Part shown: in pieces, positions 12,501 to 22,169 of the stretch
Layout: each line of letters starts with the position of its first letter
How positions within the stretch are numbered: the first letter of the stretch is position 1
Assembly (NCBI GenBank): GCA_016169945.1
Contig: JADLSH010000073.1
Coordinates: 2,108,001 to 2,172,000, forward strand
DNA length: 64,000 bases
Reading direction: 5' to 3'
From: Trachythela sp. YZ-2020
Taxonomy: Eukaryota > Cnidaria > Anthozoa > Malacalcyonacea > Clavulariidae
Program-made: the position numbers and the translations under genes
Notes under the pieces: model-generated
Told to the model about the DNA's origin: nothing
The model's database searches: none
What the model saw: only the letters and a program-made list of their open reading frames with translations

Positions 12501-15500
12501 CGTTGGATTATGGGTAGATCGACATGTTTCAGATATTCTATAGAGTTAAGTTTTCACAAAATACTTTGATAAAAACACACCGAAAGCAAAACTAACGATA
12601 AATGATGAAGGCACGATGTATATAATGCTTGATAAAAATAGCCAAAGTTTTCTAACTAAAACATAAAAAATAACACGCAACATTAACACTTTTGCTTAAA
12701 ACATGAAAACTATTGCGAATTGCACAAAAAAACGTAACACAAACAAAGAACAATAGTTTCACTATACTTTCAAGTACATTTTGGATGAAATGTAGATCAA
12801 ATCGTTGAATAAATACTTTGTTTGTCAAAATTTTCGCTGTGGTTTATTCGCTGTGGTTATTCGGAATGTCTTCGGATATTCGGATTACTTTCGGATTTTG
12901 CATTTCTTTTACTTTGAATTGGTAATGAATCCGAAAGAAATCCGAATATACACGAAGACATTCCGAATAACGGGCCAGGAATCGCGGATGTAAATAGCGA
13001 ATATTTTTGACAAACAAAGTATTTATTCAACGGTGTGAACTACTTCGAAAGTATTTCTGTCCAAAAAACATCTTGAAAGTATAGTAAAACTAGTGTTCTT
13101 TCTTTGTGTTGAGTTTTTCTGTGTAATTCGCAAAAGCTTTCCCTGTTTTAAGCGAAAGTTTGATTCATGCGTGTTACTAGCTGTTGTCTAAAGTTAGGAA
13201 ACTTTTCGTTATTTCAGTTGTTTCTTAAACGTTTTAACACACAAAAGTATGTCAAGACATAGCAAAGCTATTGTTCTTTGTTTGTGTTACGTTTTTTGTG
13301 CAATTCATAATAGTTTTCATGTTTTAAGCGAGTGTTAATGCATGCGTGTCATTTTTTTATGTTTTAGTTGGAAAACTTCGGCTATTTTTAGTTGTTTTTA
13401 AATATTATAGCACACAAGAAGTTGTCAGAAGACAGCTAAGATATCGTGCCTTCATTATTTATCGTTAGTTTTGCTTTCGGTGTGTTTTTATCAAAGTATT
13501 TTGTGAAAACTTAGCTCACTCGTTAAATCACAGAAATGACAAAATATCTTAAACATGTCGATCTACCCAGAATTCAACGCGCGGCGCCATCTTTTTTATT
13601 ACGGCGAATTGTGGCTCCCTACAGTTTCTAAAAAATGGAAGAGTTTCGATTTAGGTCCGAATTTTTCGACAATTGTTATTTGTTGGAAATCAAAGAGAGT
13701 CTGACTTGTATAAAACAATCACTAAAGACTTTGATATTTTTTCAAGAAACATCCATAACCAGTGAACTGGAATGATAACTTGGCCGCCATGTTTGAAGCC
13801 ACTCATGAGTGATTTTTTGTAGGTAGTCCCAGTCCCTTTTTACAAAATTTTGTCGAAAAATACAGGTTGAAAATCTATAAATTTCATCACTTCCTTCTTT
13901 TGATGCTTTTAATTTTTATCTAAGAGCATAGTAGGACAACAGTACTTTCAAACCAGGCACATAAAATATGCAAAAATTGTTTTACTGCAGAATATAACGC
14001 AAACAAAACGAAAATCGAGCAAAAAACCGCGCGAATTGTTTTTGTTTTTTTGTGTTTTGGGGCTTCCTAGAAAGAGTTCGGGGATATTATACCATCCTTT
14101 ATATAGAAAAAGCATTAGCGCTTTTTATAATGTACATTCAAGCATGCAGAAACGTAATTTAATAAGTAAAAAAATTAATTATTATTATTAATGGCCAACA
14201 AGAAGATGCGATGCCGAATTGCCGAAAATAACAACACTTGAAAAACGTCAATTTACTCACGTTTTAGAAGGAATAAAACAAGGACTAAAAGCTGAGGATA
14301 AATAACAATACCTGGGGTTTAGTAAAAAATAAGTTTTGGGACTGTCAAACTGTTTTATAGTATATTTTTATTTAGTTGAAGAGCGAAGTTTTTGCTGCAG
14401 ATAGATGTAAAACAGTCAGAACTAATTGGAAAACCGGGTTTGAATCCCAATCATTGCAGTCTTTCCATGGAAAAAGTGTTTTTCTTGCAAATTTTTGCTC
14501 ATAAACAAACTTTCGACTGAATTTTTCTCACCCCTCGAAACTGTCCTTAGTCTTTTTGAAAGCTGATTTTCCCGCGCGACGGCTTCAACCAATCATAGGA
14601 CTTCATCAATTGAGTTATCATTCCAGTTTACTTAGAGTTCACTGTCCATAACTGGCGTTCCTATGGCAACAATGACGTTTCTATATGGCGGATATTTTGG
14701 CTTTACAGTAATTTAACTCCAAAATGACATCGCGGTGACCCTCATTTTCTATTTCATGAAATGCTTTCTTTTTGTATATTTTCTGTCATTGCAAATTGTT
14801 TCAAAATATAATTTCTTTTAAGTCTTTCAAATAATTCAACATACCAAAAGAAAGCATTTTATGAAATATAAAATATAAAGCCAAAATATCCGCCATATTG
14901 AAACGTCATTGTTGCCATAGTCTTAGTATTGTCTTAGCTTAGTCATTGTTGCTATAGTCTTGCCATAGTTATAGTCTTATACCTCTCTCCTCCGCAGAGG
15001 CTATTTATTTAATTTTTTTATGATTCAGAAGCACATTTAGCGCGTTTTATTTGTTACCATCTAGCGCATTCTTTTATTTATCCAATATTAGCGTATCCTT
15101 TTATAATTTTTTTATCCAAGCCTCTGCGAAGGAGAGAGGTCTTATACAAATCAGACTCACTTTGATTTCCAACCAAAAATAATTGTCGAAAAATTTTGAT
15201 CTAAATTGGAAATCTTCCATTCTTTGAAACTGTAAGGAGCCACCTTAAGTAAAATGAAACTTCCAAAATCAACTACATACCAGTATTATTTACTATTTTC
15301 TATCTTCCTTAGTTGCCTCGCTGTTATCTTGTCTTCACCAACTGAAACACGAAAATGTCAAGCTGGAAACACGGTTTTCCGAACTAGTCAAACGTCGTGA
15401 TCATTTATTGTTGGTGAATTCCCGCTTATCCAAACCATCAAATCTGCCCCTGGTGAATTCTCCCTCTTTGACTCAAGATGTTAAGAGAGCTGATATCGCT

Positions 15501-18500
15501 TCACCGAACGTTGTTGAAAATGCAAGAAACACAAGTTCGGACAGAAATAACCAAGCATTTTCTGGCAAATCCCCTGAGAGCGGCCCTTCTGAGATGGATA
15601 TGTTGACAAATAATGGACAGGAACAAACTGCAAAACAACAAGATCCGAAGATTCAAGCGCAAACGAAAGAACAATTGGCGACGAAGAAAGAACAACAACG
15701 CCAACGAGCAAATTCAGAAGTTCAGCTTCCGCAAACAGGAAAGGATTCACAACAAATGCTTGAAAAGAAAAGTCCTGTTAAAGTAGACACGCCACCGAAC
15801 GTGGAGGAGAGATTACGTGAAGCGGCATCAAGTCCACCAAGAGGAACCAAAACTACAACAGAAGGAAAGTTGTCGGCCGTCTCGGTATCTAGCATCGCTG
15901 GAGAACGACCACCTAGCCGACAGTCGCCGAAAAGTCGAAAATCTCCGCAAGCTAGCGGAGCCAAGAATACAAAAGTGAAAGCTCAAGAACAGTTGTATCA
16001 GCAGGAACATCAGAAAATCTTACAACAACAGCATCAGCAGTTGAAACAACAGCAACTAAACCGTCAAAAGTTTCAACAATCTCATCTACTACCGGTAGGT
16101 TTTCACGATTGTTTTTATGGAATCTTACTCCATATCATCTTAGTGTAACAATAGAGAGTTTAAGCTTCGCGTTCATACGTCAAACAAAAAAACGCCAGAA
16201 ATATATATTTTTTACGCTATAAGGCATAAAAAGGAGATGAAACTTAAATTTTTAAAAAAAAATATGATGATTCTTTTGAGATAAGTAAAAGTAAGTTAAA
16301 AAAAGTTAAAAGAAGAAAAAAAAAAAAGAAAAGAAAATTTTGCTGCCATTTGCCGTTTGTGCAAAATTGAAAAGCTTAAACAGTTAAACTCCCTAATATA
16401 CTCCCCGTTCCCGCCACTGATTGCCCTGCAGCTAACCGTCGTATATTTATTTGCTATTCTATCAGAGCCACCCCCTCATTGATACAATATTTTCCACTCC
16501 AAGGATGTTCAGCTATGCCAGTTTGAGGCTTGGTGATGAAGTTCATTATAGAGCATAGCGGTAACGTACCTGCATATTTGGCTCGTGGAGTCGCGCGAGA
16601 ATAATACGTCATGCTAAATAATTCGCCATTTTGGGCGGCTTATCGTGGATTTCACTTAAGTGCCGTTTTCGCTTGTATCTTGCGAAATACGGAGAGTTCA
16701 CGCATGTTAGTTACAATATAGTAGATCGATACAGAAAGACAATGAAAGAGAAACTTTGAGCAAGACTAGCTGCTTCGGTTCAGTTTTGAACCGAGATTTT
16801 CCGAAGCTGACAAGTCTCTCTTTCCCGCTCCGCCAATCCCTTGCTACGTCTTGTTATTCAGGGGTTGAAATAACCGGGCGCCAGGTCGCCAATTGCGACC
16901 AAATTTTCCATCTGGCGACCAGATTTTTTCCAAAGGTCGCCCTCGTGGCGATTGAGCAAATAAAGTTAAAATATACCTGTGACAGAAGTGCATAGTTAAG
17001 AAACTTAAATTTCCCAAAGGCTTTCCTAATACTGTCTATGTCAGAAACGTAAAGTAATGTCTCGTCTCACGGCATGAGGTAATTATTAGGTAAATCTCAA
17101 ATAATAAATCAATTTATTGATCAATAAGCCTTCATTAATATAGGGCGACCTGGTATTAAATTTGGCGACCGGATTTTATTCCCTGGTAGGCCACTTGGGC
17201 GACTAATATATTCTCCCAATTTCAACCCCTGTTATTTACACTATAGTGGATCGATACAGAAAGACGATGAAAGAAAGACTTGGGGCAAGTCTATCTCGCT
17301 TTCAGGCGTTCCAGCCACTCTCCATGCTTCTCACTCCAGCACACCAAGCATTGCAGAAGTGAAAGCCCAAGAACTAGGCTAACTTTTCTTCCTACTTATA
17401 TTTCATTCATTAGCTTCAGCAAGGTAACCAGCAATTCAACCAACACTTCGCACATCAAAATTCTCAACTGGCATTTTTCAAGCTTCCGGGTTACAACGGC
17501 TCGGAACAACACGCGATGCATCAGTCCAAACAAGGTCAGGTGTCGATGAATGGCAGTCCTCAGCAATATAATACTCCGTCACTTCCCAGACAATTTCCTA
17601 ACTTTGTCCCGTACCCCATCGAGCCTGGCAGTATACACAATGTTCGCATGCAGGGATATATGCCTGTCTATCCTGTGGAGAACCCGCTAAACAAAGTAAG
17701 TGTTCAAGCAAAAGTATAAGTATTCTTCGTTTGCAAATGACGTCACTACGTCTCATTGTTTATTTATTTATTAGCTTAACAATCATATTACATTAATAAA
17801 AAAACAACAACAAAAAACAAACAAACAAAGAAAAACATGAAAAGATATGATTGAAGGATTGGACAACAGGACTGAGATCCCATATTAAGTCCATCCATGT
17901 ACACCAATATAGTCAATAACAACACAAAATACACAACGTATTACTCTACTTATACACAACAGACAAAACATGTTCTTGTTCGGTCAACGTCAAAATCCGA
18001 AATTAGTTTTGTAAAATAATATTCATGAAGTTTATCTTTAAAAACTGCATACGAGGATGATGTCATATGAGACAAACCAGTCCGATTAGGTGAGATCACA
18101 CTTTGTTCCAAGTGGGATCTCTGTCAAGTGGGATAAAATTTTCCATATGAATGCTTCATCCCGCTTGGCCGATTTTGACCTATTATTGAGCGGCGTAGTT
18201 AGAAAAGATAAACAAGAAAAATAATCATTAATAGACCTAAGCAATGACCATTATTAAAAGTGGTAATGCAACGTAAAGTTTGTTCAATTACAACAAAAGA
18301 TATTTCGAAGGCGCCATGTTTTCGTAATTTCGTACCACCGACATTAGATGGGATAATAATAGTCATATGAACACAGAAATAATTAATTCATCCCACTTCC
18401 CCAGTTTATCCACAAACCTGGCTCAGATGAACAGACCCTAATTTGATTTACTGCCAGTAATAAAGAATATGTAGTTTTTGTCTGGGCGTGAAAAATATCC

Positions 18501-19163
18501 AAAAAATACCGGCGTGGCAAGTCCTTTAAAAACTTTAAAAATTTTGAAATTCCTGAAATTTCTAGTGGTTGTCCATTAAGGGACCGTTCATTATTTATAC
18601 CCTAGGGGCCAGTTGGACGTTCTCGATCATATATAAAAATCTCATGGAGCCGCCCCCTTGTTGACGCTTTTAAAAATGAAACCCCCCCTAAGAAAAATAT
18701 TTAAAATTGTACACCCCCCCCCCCCCCCGCGTTGGCAAGACTCCCAGCACGAGTGCGGATTTGGCCTTGTTGACCCAAAATTTCGGAATCGGGTGTATCA
18801 TTTTTTTGTATTGACAAACTATTGTAAACTAGTTTCATTAAATGTAGTTTTTGTTGTTTTTCCTTTATGTTTTACACAATCTAAAATTTTCATTTTTAGC
18901 GAAAATTTCACATTCAGCAGAGACGTTATATTTTCGAACAACTACCACAAATTTTATAACGGCATTTAGTCACGAAAACCGGGTTTTCTTTCAGACCCTC
19001 ACTCCCCGTTCTTCTTTTCCGCTCCAACGAGGGCCGGCCACGCTGGCTAATATCATGTGTACGGTTTGATCTCATTCTTAGAGTAATTTTTGTACCAATT
19101 TAGGTGATGGAAGAGAAGATGGACAGCTCGGCAGGTATGGACAAGACTGAAAGGAGAAATTGA
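440..19163 (+). CDS. MLLT10: MLLT10/MLLT6-like (AF10/AF17) chromatin protein, 5' end outside window
   Basis: Eight exons join in phase: 440-543, 1601-1697, 4485-4860, 5605-6007, 7146-7234, 15313-16094, 17420-17695 and 19104-19163 (stop TGA). All have AG/GT borders. In order they encode an extended PHD finger, a basic/Ser-rich linker, the octapeptide motif (DDFLEFQW, compare EQLLERQW in vertebrate AF10), a leucine zipper (SLLSCLHQLKHENVKLE), a Gln/Ser-rich stretch and a short tail. In the family, the PHD-knuckle-ePHD module reads histone H3 around K27 and the octapeptide/zipper binds DOT1L to promote H3K79 methylation; the nuclear role here is inferred from that. The first PHD and knuckle must lie left of the window. 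The 8.1-kb intron 7235-15312 holds an antisense GPCR gene. Invertebrates usually have one AF10/AF17 gene, so MLLT10 and MLLT6 cannot be told apart here. Confidence 0.9.
600..729. repeat. foldback MITE-like element
   Basis: agaatattacatggtt at the left pairs with aaccatgtactattct at the right; the centre contains the palindromic gagtgagcgtagcgaacgag. It lies in the intron between the two ePHD exons. Confidence 0.6.
1294..1545. repeat. hAT-type dispersed element fragment
   Basis: Starts cagggtgtccacggacc and carries several copies of tccttgaaagtcctgga. The start resembles CAGGG... hAT termini common in animal genomes. A matching right terminus was not found. Confidence 0.4.
1601..1697 (+). CDS. 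MLLT10: MLLT10-like exon: C-terminal half of ePHD finger
   Basis: The acceptor is tgctatttag and the donor is AAGAAG|gtataa. The exon reads AQAAKLLCEEQQG..., then YVGYCSYHWNKK, which supplies the final C-x2-H zinc ligands (CSYH). Vertebrate AF10 has YCGYCKYH here; the first Cys of that string is Val in this protein but is probably not a ligand. The exon ends in phase 0. Confidence 0.9.
1733..2815. repeat. three tandem copies of a compound palindromic element
   Basis: Each copy has two palindromes. The first (1737-1905, 2104-2245, 2452-2620) has arms aggaaatagcacggttcgag and ctcgagaacaagtgctattt. The second (1971-2034, 2321-2383, 2675-2735) is centred on ataccacatgtggtat. The copies are spaced 367 and 348 bases apart, and the middle copy lacks about 27 bases at the first palindrome's tip. 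They lie in the intron 1698-4484; the rest of that intron shows nothing coding. Confidence 0.9.
3813..3904. repeat. foldback element
   Basis: gccatgat...cggtgaacgc and ttgatctccaatgg on the left pair with ccaatggagatcaa, gcggttcacc and atcatggc on the right, around a short spacer. Confidence 0.7.
4485..4860 (+). CDS. MLLT10: MLLT10-like exon: basic, Ser/Pro-rich linker
   Basis: The acceptor is gtatgttttacacag and the donor is GATACAG|gtaaga. The product is a low-complexity linker starting GKGIVIPRPNDRARSK, rich in Lys, Ser and Pro, like the region between the PHD module and the zipper in AF10. No domain is visible. Phase 0 in and phase 1 out fit both neighbours. Confidence 0.8.
4861..5604 (+). 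other. intron, nothing recognised
   Basis: Intron between the two linker exons of the MLLT10-like gene. AT-rich with no repeat, RNA gene or second reading frame that I can support. Confidence 0.6.
5605..6007 (+). CDS. MLLT10: MLLT10-like exon: Ser/Lys-rich linker
   Basis: The acceptor is ctacatcattgcag and the donor is GAAAT|gtaagt. The exon encodes a Ser/Thr/Lys-rich disordered segment with a strongly basic cluster (KKRKNNKAG..KKKQK) that could act as a nuclear localisation signal. It enters in phase 1 and leaves in phase 2. A tRNA-derived SINE relic starts within about ten bases of the donor. Confidence 0.8.
6009..6175 (+). mobile_element. tRNA-derived SINE relic
   Basis: ttggacaagcaaaccaatgg followed by cgcgggttcgattctcaccg resembles a tRNA-type pol III B box (GGTTCGATTCT) with a degraded A box. 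It starts at the splice donor of the exon ending 6007. Confidence 0.45.
6223..6450. repeat. dispersed repeat, copy A (same family as 33713-33937)
   Basis: Shares long blocks with 33713-33937, including ttgcaccatcacgtga, tgttttgtatgtcattataa and tgctgacgtcagcat. The copies are in the same orientation and differ by small indels and substitutions. Confidence 0.85.
7146..7234 (+). CDS. MLLT10: MLLT10-like exon: octapeptide motif of OM-LZ
   Basis: The acceptor is ttatttcag and the donor is GACG|gtgagt. The exon encodes EIPTKLDDFLEFQWKQGVEF and continues to LSHQPGYLD. This aligns with the LEDLLERQWSEGQQFL segment of AF10/AF17, the octapeptide motif just before the leucine zipper. It joins both neighbours in phase, giving D-V-A-S-L-L across the next intron. 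Confidence 0.88.
7274..8447. mobile_element. non-autonomous DNA element with TTAAGGTGGCTC termini
   Basis: ttaaggtggctccatata at the left pairs with tatcgagccacctta at the right. The same terminus closes the element ending at 15248. The TTAA end could be a piggyBac-like target, but this is uncertain. No coding sequence is seen inside. Confidence 0.45.
8690..8830. repeat. dispersed repeat rich in aactctcatc (inverted copy at 60345-60455)
   Basis: Contains repeated aactctcatcaactctcat and gatgagagtgcatgagag. The stretch 60345-60455 is a diverged reverse-complement copy. Internally it folds back. Confidence 0.65.
8860..9720 (-). mobile_element. decayed LINE fragment (RTE-like C-terminus)
   Basis: The - strand encodes, in broken frames, IYRIVIKPVLMYGAKTW, a stretch like NETVREMAEIECHEEKLRDT, KAIPGKRGRP and NEDIKVRIVTCQDVKD. 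This is the usual block order at the end of non-LTR ORF2 proteins. 9326-9480 and 9553-9720 look like a diverged direct duplication. It lies in the large MLLT10-like intron. Confidence 0.6.
9944..9949 (-). terminator. candidate poly(A) signal of the nested GPCR gene
   Basis: TTTATT on the + strand (AATAAA on the - strand) lies 43 bases beyond the GPCR stop codon. The position is normal for a cleavage/polyadenylation signal, but the hexamer is common in AT-rich DNA. Confidence 0.4.
9992..10906 (-). CDS. class A (rhodopsin-family) G-protein-coupled receptor
   Basis: An intact 304-residue intronless reading frame with seven hydrophobic segments. Landmarks: N57 in TM1 (NSMTILAYW), D86 in TM2 (SIIDLTAA), C111 before TM3, E138-R139-Y140 at the end of TM3 (in place of DRY), W166 in TM4, CYLPY with P249 in TM6, and D281-S-L-V-F in TM7 where NPxxY is usual. 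The loop between TM4 and TM5 is very short and has no Cys, so the usual TM3-ECL2 disulfide is unlikely. This is typical of the large intronless cnidarian receptor families often labelled melanocortin-, adenosine- or trace-amine-like; the ligand cannot be told. It lies antisense inside the 8.1-kb intron of the MLLT10-like gene. A possible AATAAA lies 43 bases past the stop. Confidence 0.85.
   Translation of the reverse strand: MSDMNDTSSNKKLWQSCSLYNAEYVMVLSLPSQMYYINYIIGLICNIFLIILAIVLNSMTILAYWRSDRLRKKTSYFLIMLLSIIDLTAAVIGHPIFVLGLALTINGNPNCTIYVLHEMLTFCTGGMSFATLYALNIERYLSIVYPIFHRTKMTKKRLLSLAVVLWSKSYLVTLSYPLFGQAARPLTSFIISFAIVNTVYIYISICLAIRKTASNPLLANGDRAKKFQSLRMTKSCAIVVSCMVICYLPYAVIRSLEASVFVTMFMELWSKTFSLIALSVDSLVFFWRNPILRNEAKVVFRKSY
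11330..12465. other. intron interior, mostly unrecognised
   Basis: Inside the large MLLT10-like intron, upstream of the GPCR. 11490-11515 carries a motif (aaaaaatgaacggtcccttat) that recurs inverted near 18577, a dispersed repeat. Nothing else is supported. Confidence 0.5.
12470..13608. mobile_element. long inverted-repeat element, 1.14 kb
   Basis: The left end (attcgccataataaaaaaga, then tggcgccgcgcg...gtagatcgacatgttt) pairs with the right end (aaacatgtcgatctacccag...gcggcgccatcttttttatt). Pairing resumes inward through tttatcaaagtattttgtga and the central palindrome 12807-13033 (ttgaataaatactttgtttg). The right arm carries a duplicated ctattgttctttgtttgtgtt block. No coding sequence is seen. 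Confidence 0.85.
14660..14921. mobile_element. nested foldback MITE
   Basis: ctatggcaacaatgacgttt and atggcggatattttggcttt at the left pair with aaagccaaaatatccgccat and aaacgtcattgttgccatag at the right. Inner arms (gaaatgctttctttttgtat) also pair. Confidence 0.8.
14974..15147. mobile_element. nested foldback MITE with tcttata target duplication
   Basis: Ends cctctctcctccgcagaggc and gcctctgcgaaggagagagg are inverted, and tcttata flanks both sides as a likely 7-8 bp target-site duplication. Confidence 0.75.
15313..16094 (+). CDS. MLLT10: MLLT10-like exon: leucine zipper plus Gln/Ser-rich region
   Basis: The acceptor is tttctatcttccttag and the donor is CTACCG|gtaggt. The first 45 residues form the zipper (SLLSCLHQLKHENVKLE... 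then RDHLLLVNSRLS), matching AF10's LLSHLHQLRHEN and LLNAQLS. In mammals this surface binds DOT1L. The rest is Ser/Lys/Gln-rich and ends in a Gln-repeat tract (QQQHQQLKQQQLN), likely disordered. Confidence 0.9.
16095..17419 (+). other. intron with hAT-like element and dispersed repeat
   Basis: Contains an A-rich tract near 16315-16345. A dispersed repeat at 16582-16708 recurs at 25103-25216 (gtgccgttttcg, atcttgcgaaatac). A 373-base element occupies 16859-17231. gatcgatacagaaagac flanks it on both sides (near 16725 and 17248), so the hAT-like element sits in an older duplicated repeat. Confidence 0.6.
16859..17231. mobile_element. hAT-like MITE, CAGGGGTTGAAAT termini
   Basis: The 13-base terminal inverted repeats caggggttgaaat and atttcaacccctg are exact. 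The interior has ggcgacc/ggtcgcc repeats. The flanks share gttatt but no clean 8-bp duplication is seen. Confidence 0.7.
17420..17695 (+). CDS. MLLT10: MLLT10-like exon: Gln/Pro/Tyr-rich region
   Basis: The acceptor is cattagcttcag and the donor is AACAAA|gtaagt; the exon is phase 0 on both sides and 276 bases long. It continues the Gln-rich character (QGNQQFNQHFAHQNSQ) and then becomes Pro/Tyr-rich. No known domain is seen. Confidence 0.75.
17696..19103 (+). other. intron with a dispersed repeat and a C-tract
   Basis: AT-rich. 18570-18790 holds a repeat starting ttaagggaccgttcatt and a C tract at about 18711-18728. No coding sequence is supported. Confidence 0.5.
19104..19163 (+). CDS. MLLT10: MLLT10-like terminal exon
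   Basis: After the acceptor ttgtaccaatttag the exon reads VMEEKMDSSAGMDKTERRN and stops at TGA (19161-19163). It is in phase with the previous exon. Possible poly(A) signals follow at about 19681 (ATTAAA) and 19932 (AATAAA), but neither is compelling. Confidence 0.65.
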   Translation: MMEEKMDSSAGMDKTERRN

Positions 19164-21250
19164 CTCAAATCTGACTCACCGTCAAAGCTTATATTTCAAT
19201 CTATTTTATTTAACGTAGATACATAACGCTTAAAGTTTTAACATAGTGAAATTGCATGGGTTGATGAGAGAGTGCCATAAAGTTTATACCAGCTATTTTT
19301 TTGCATCGCTGGATCAATGCGTGAAACTCACAATTTAACTACTGTTATAAAAGACATAAACACGGGTGACGAAATTGGGTTGGAAGAAATAGATTAAGGT
19401 TATTAAGCATTTTAACAGATTTTTTAGCTCGTACCGAAAGTATACAAGTAAGACCATAGGCTGGTATTTGTTTGTAAGCATTATGTACAGGTTCTTCGTC
19501 TTCAGCCAAATTGGCAGTATTTGGTAAAGTGACGCGATTATCAAGTCTTCCCTAGCTTATCTTCATAGCTCGTCTGTAATGTAACATCCGGTTCGGAGTT
19601 TCGACTGCGCATCCAAATGACGCGTTCTGCGTCGGGATAAAATTGCAGTTCAATCATAACATGTAGCTGAGACTGGAAGAATTAAAATATTCATATCAAG
19701 TATTCAACTGGTCAATCATTTATTTGTGTTTTACATATAGCCACAATAGAACTGTCCATTAACTAGTTTTTGTACTGGTATATTTTGTCTTCTGTGTGAA
19801 GCAAAGTAAAGAAAAGTGCACTTAAGCAGGGCCTTTTTAAATAGATCGCCTGAGGCTGGGGGGGTATCAAGAAAAACTGACCTAATAAGGAGATGGTGAA
19901 CTGGAGGTGTGCGAACCTGTACACTTAAGGGAATAAATTTTGTCATATATACCGAGTCAACAGAGCGGAAACTAATTGTTCTTCGAGCAACTTTTGCATA
20001 TTCAAATTATGATTGAACGGTAGAAGACTTCGGTATGCATATAATAATTCTTCCAGTCTCAGCTGCATGTTATGATTCGACTGAAATTTTATCCCAACGC
20101 AGAACGCGATGATTAGAATATGCACAATTGCCAAATATTAAATGGGATAGAGCAGTCAGGCAATTTTCCTTCCCAAAGGAGATACAGTAACTACGCCACT
20201 CAACTTAGAACGAGTTTCAACTCAGTACGAGTTAATGGTATCGCGCATGTGATGTTTATGTGTATGTATATATGTATATTCTAATGTGAAGTGAGAGATT
20301 GAGAGTTTAATCAATTATCAACTGATAGACTTGCAAAACTCGCTACGATCACATTTCCTTGAATTTTTAAATTATAGATAATTAACAATCCCACATGTGT
20401 CATCGTGTTATATATAATTTCTAATCTTCTATGATGCTGATAACGAATGTCATAATTAAATGTATATAGGCGCACATATACGAATATTGGAAAAAAGAAA
20501 TTATTTTCTGGCCATACATGGTTAAATTAATTCCAGTCTCAACCAATCAATCGAAGGCCACTTGTTTTTGCCTTTGAACAATGTATGACTTCTATAAAGT
20601 AAAAATAAATAATTATTTTTTAGAAACTTAGTGTCGCAATCCTACAGTTACAATTTTAATCTACTTAGCCTTAGGCCATTGATGGCTATATGTATACATA
20701 GCTGTAGTGATATCATTTTCAGCACCTTTAAGGTTTAAAATGATACGTAACAAACTGGTTCATGTTGGATTGTTAATTACCTATCACGAGGGCGTGTCTA
20801 GCATTTAGAAGTTGAACGAAGGATACTTGCTAAGCCCAAGACGTTTCTTTTTCAATATGAGCTATTTTCGGATCCTGAACGCACTCTCGTCTTTAGTTAG
20901 ATGTTTTGTAACTTGTTTAAAAGTAATCGTTGGTAGCTTATTTTGTTTATCTATTATTTATTAAATTTGATTTAAATATTTGCTGTCTATTTTCAGTTAT
21001 TTTATTAGCGACTTGTTGCGACTTTTTTCTGTTGAATCGGTATTTTTACTGCTATAGATAAACATTTTCCAATGTCACGTGAATATTTACGTGATTTTAA
21101 ATATAGTTTACACTCGTTAAAATCCGACATCTTGTCAGATGTAATGTGTTTTGTATGCAACAGACTTGTAGCAACTTATAACAATGTTGTGATTTTAGCA
21201 AGTTGCTTCAAAGTTGTCACTCACAAACTTGTTGACAAATTTGTTAATTT
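19164..21250. other. intergenic, downstream of MLLT10-like gene
   Basis: 3' flank and intergenic DNA. The only structure I can support is the inverted-repeat element 19618-20112. The remainder is AT-rich with no convincing gene. Confidence 0.5.
19618..20112. mobile_element. non-autonomous inverted-repeat element, ~0.5 kb
   Basis: cgcgttctgcgtcgggataa and catgtagctgagactggaag at the left pair with cttccagtctcagctgcatg and ttatcccaacgcagaacgcg at the right. A related fragment occurs near 44715 (attcagctgagaccgaaagg). Confidence 0.8.
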
Positions 21251-21735
21251 ACTTCAAGATCATGGATATTTACCATCAAATCATAAAATCCTGCATGCTT
21301 GTTATAATCATCATAAAGCCAATAGAAAAGAGGGATGGAGGGGGCTAATTCATTAATTTAGCGAAAACGTTTAATACAGTAAGTTCTACCCTGTCAGGTA
21401 TGAAGTATTTCTTTCTGTAAATATTTCACAATGTTTGTTCTGCAAATAATCATCATTGTGACATCATAATGACTTACTGAAAAACTTCAAGATCGTGGAT
21501 ATTTACCATCAAATCATAAAATCCTGCATGCTTGTTATAGTCATCATAAAGCCAATAGAAAAGAGGGATGGAGGGGGCTAATTCATTAATTTAGCCAAAA
21601 CGTTTAATGCAGTAAGTTCTACCCTGTCAGGTATGAAATATTTCGTTCTGTAAATATTTCACAATGTTTGTTCTGCAAATAATCATCATTGTGACATCAT
21701 AATGACTTACTGAAAAACTTCAAGATCGTGGATGT
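21251..21735. repeat. 233-bp direct repeat, about 2.1 copies
   Basis: cttcaagatcgtggatattt recurs at 21252, 21485 and 21718 with nearly identical 233-base units. Related single copies occur near 25540-26130 and 44280-44410, so this is also a dispersed family. Confidence 0.85.
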
Positions 21736-22169
21736 GTACCATAGAACTATTAAAAATGGAATACGTACTCCTATCTCTTCTCAGTCAAAATGTCGTCTCC
21801 ATAAAATGGCCGATTTATAAGTGCATTTTGACTCGTTCCAGTGTTCTGTGACAGGGAATTCTTATGGAGTGTCTTTTTTATGAAAAAGATTAGTCCTGAA
21901 CTGAAGATCTACCGAAATTGTTGTTTAAAGATATAATTTCGAAGTTGCTGTGAAAACCAAAACAAAACTCAAAGAAAAAAGGCAAAGTCAAAGTCAATAG
22001 GTATATTTAAAAAAAAAAAAAAAAAAATTTCAATCGTTTTATAACATATCTGGAGTTTAATAATCTTTCTAAACTCGCCTTTTTATATCTTTTTCTGCGT
22101 TGCTTGAGGCCATGCTTTTTAAACAACAGCTTTCAACGATTATTTCATTAACAACTATATAGACTAATA

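Larger units (their letters stand above)
13605..15248. mobile_element. inverted-repeat element directly abutting the 12470-13608 element
   Basis: gtggctccctacagtttc and about 100 further bases at the left pair with the reverse complement at 15140-15245 (gaaactgtaaggagccac). Two smaller foldback elements are nested inside at 14660-14921 and 14974-15147. It ends 64 bases before the leucine-zipper exon. Confidence 0.85.

Noticed and set aside
15481..16010. Several - strand frames opposite the leucine-zipper/Gln-rich exon
   Set aside because: Antisense shadows of a confirmed + strand exon; Gln-rich coding DNA often leaves the opposite strand open.
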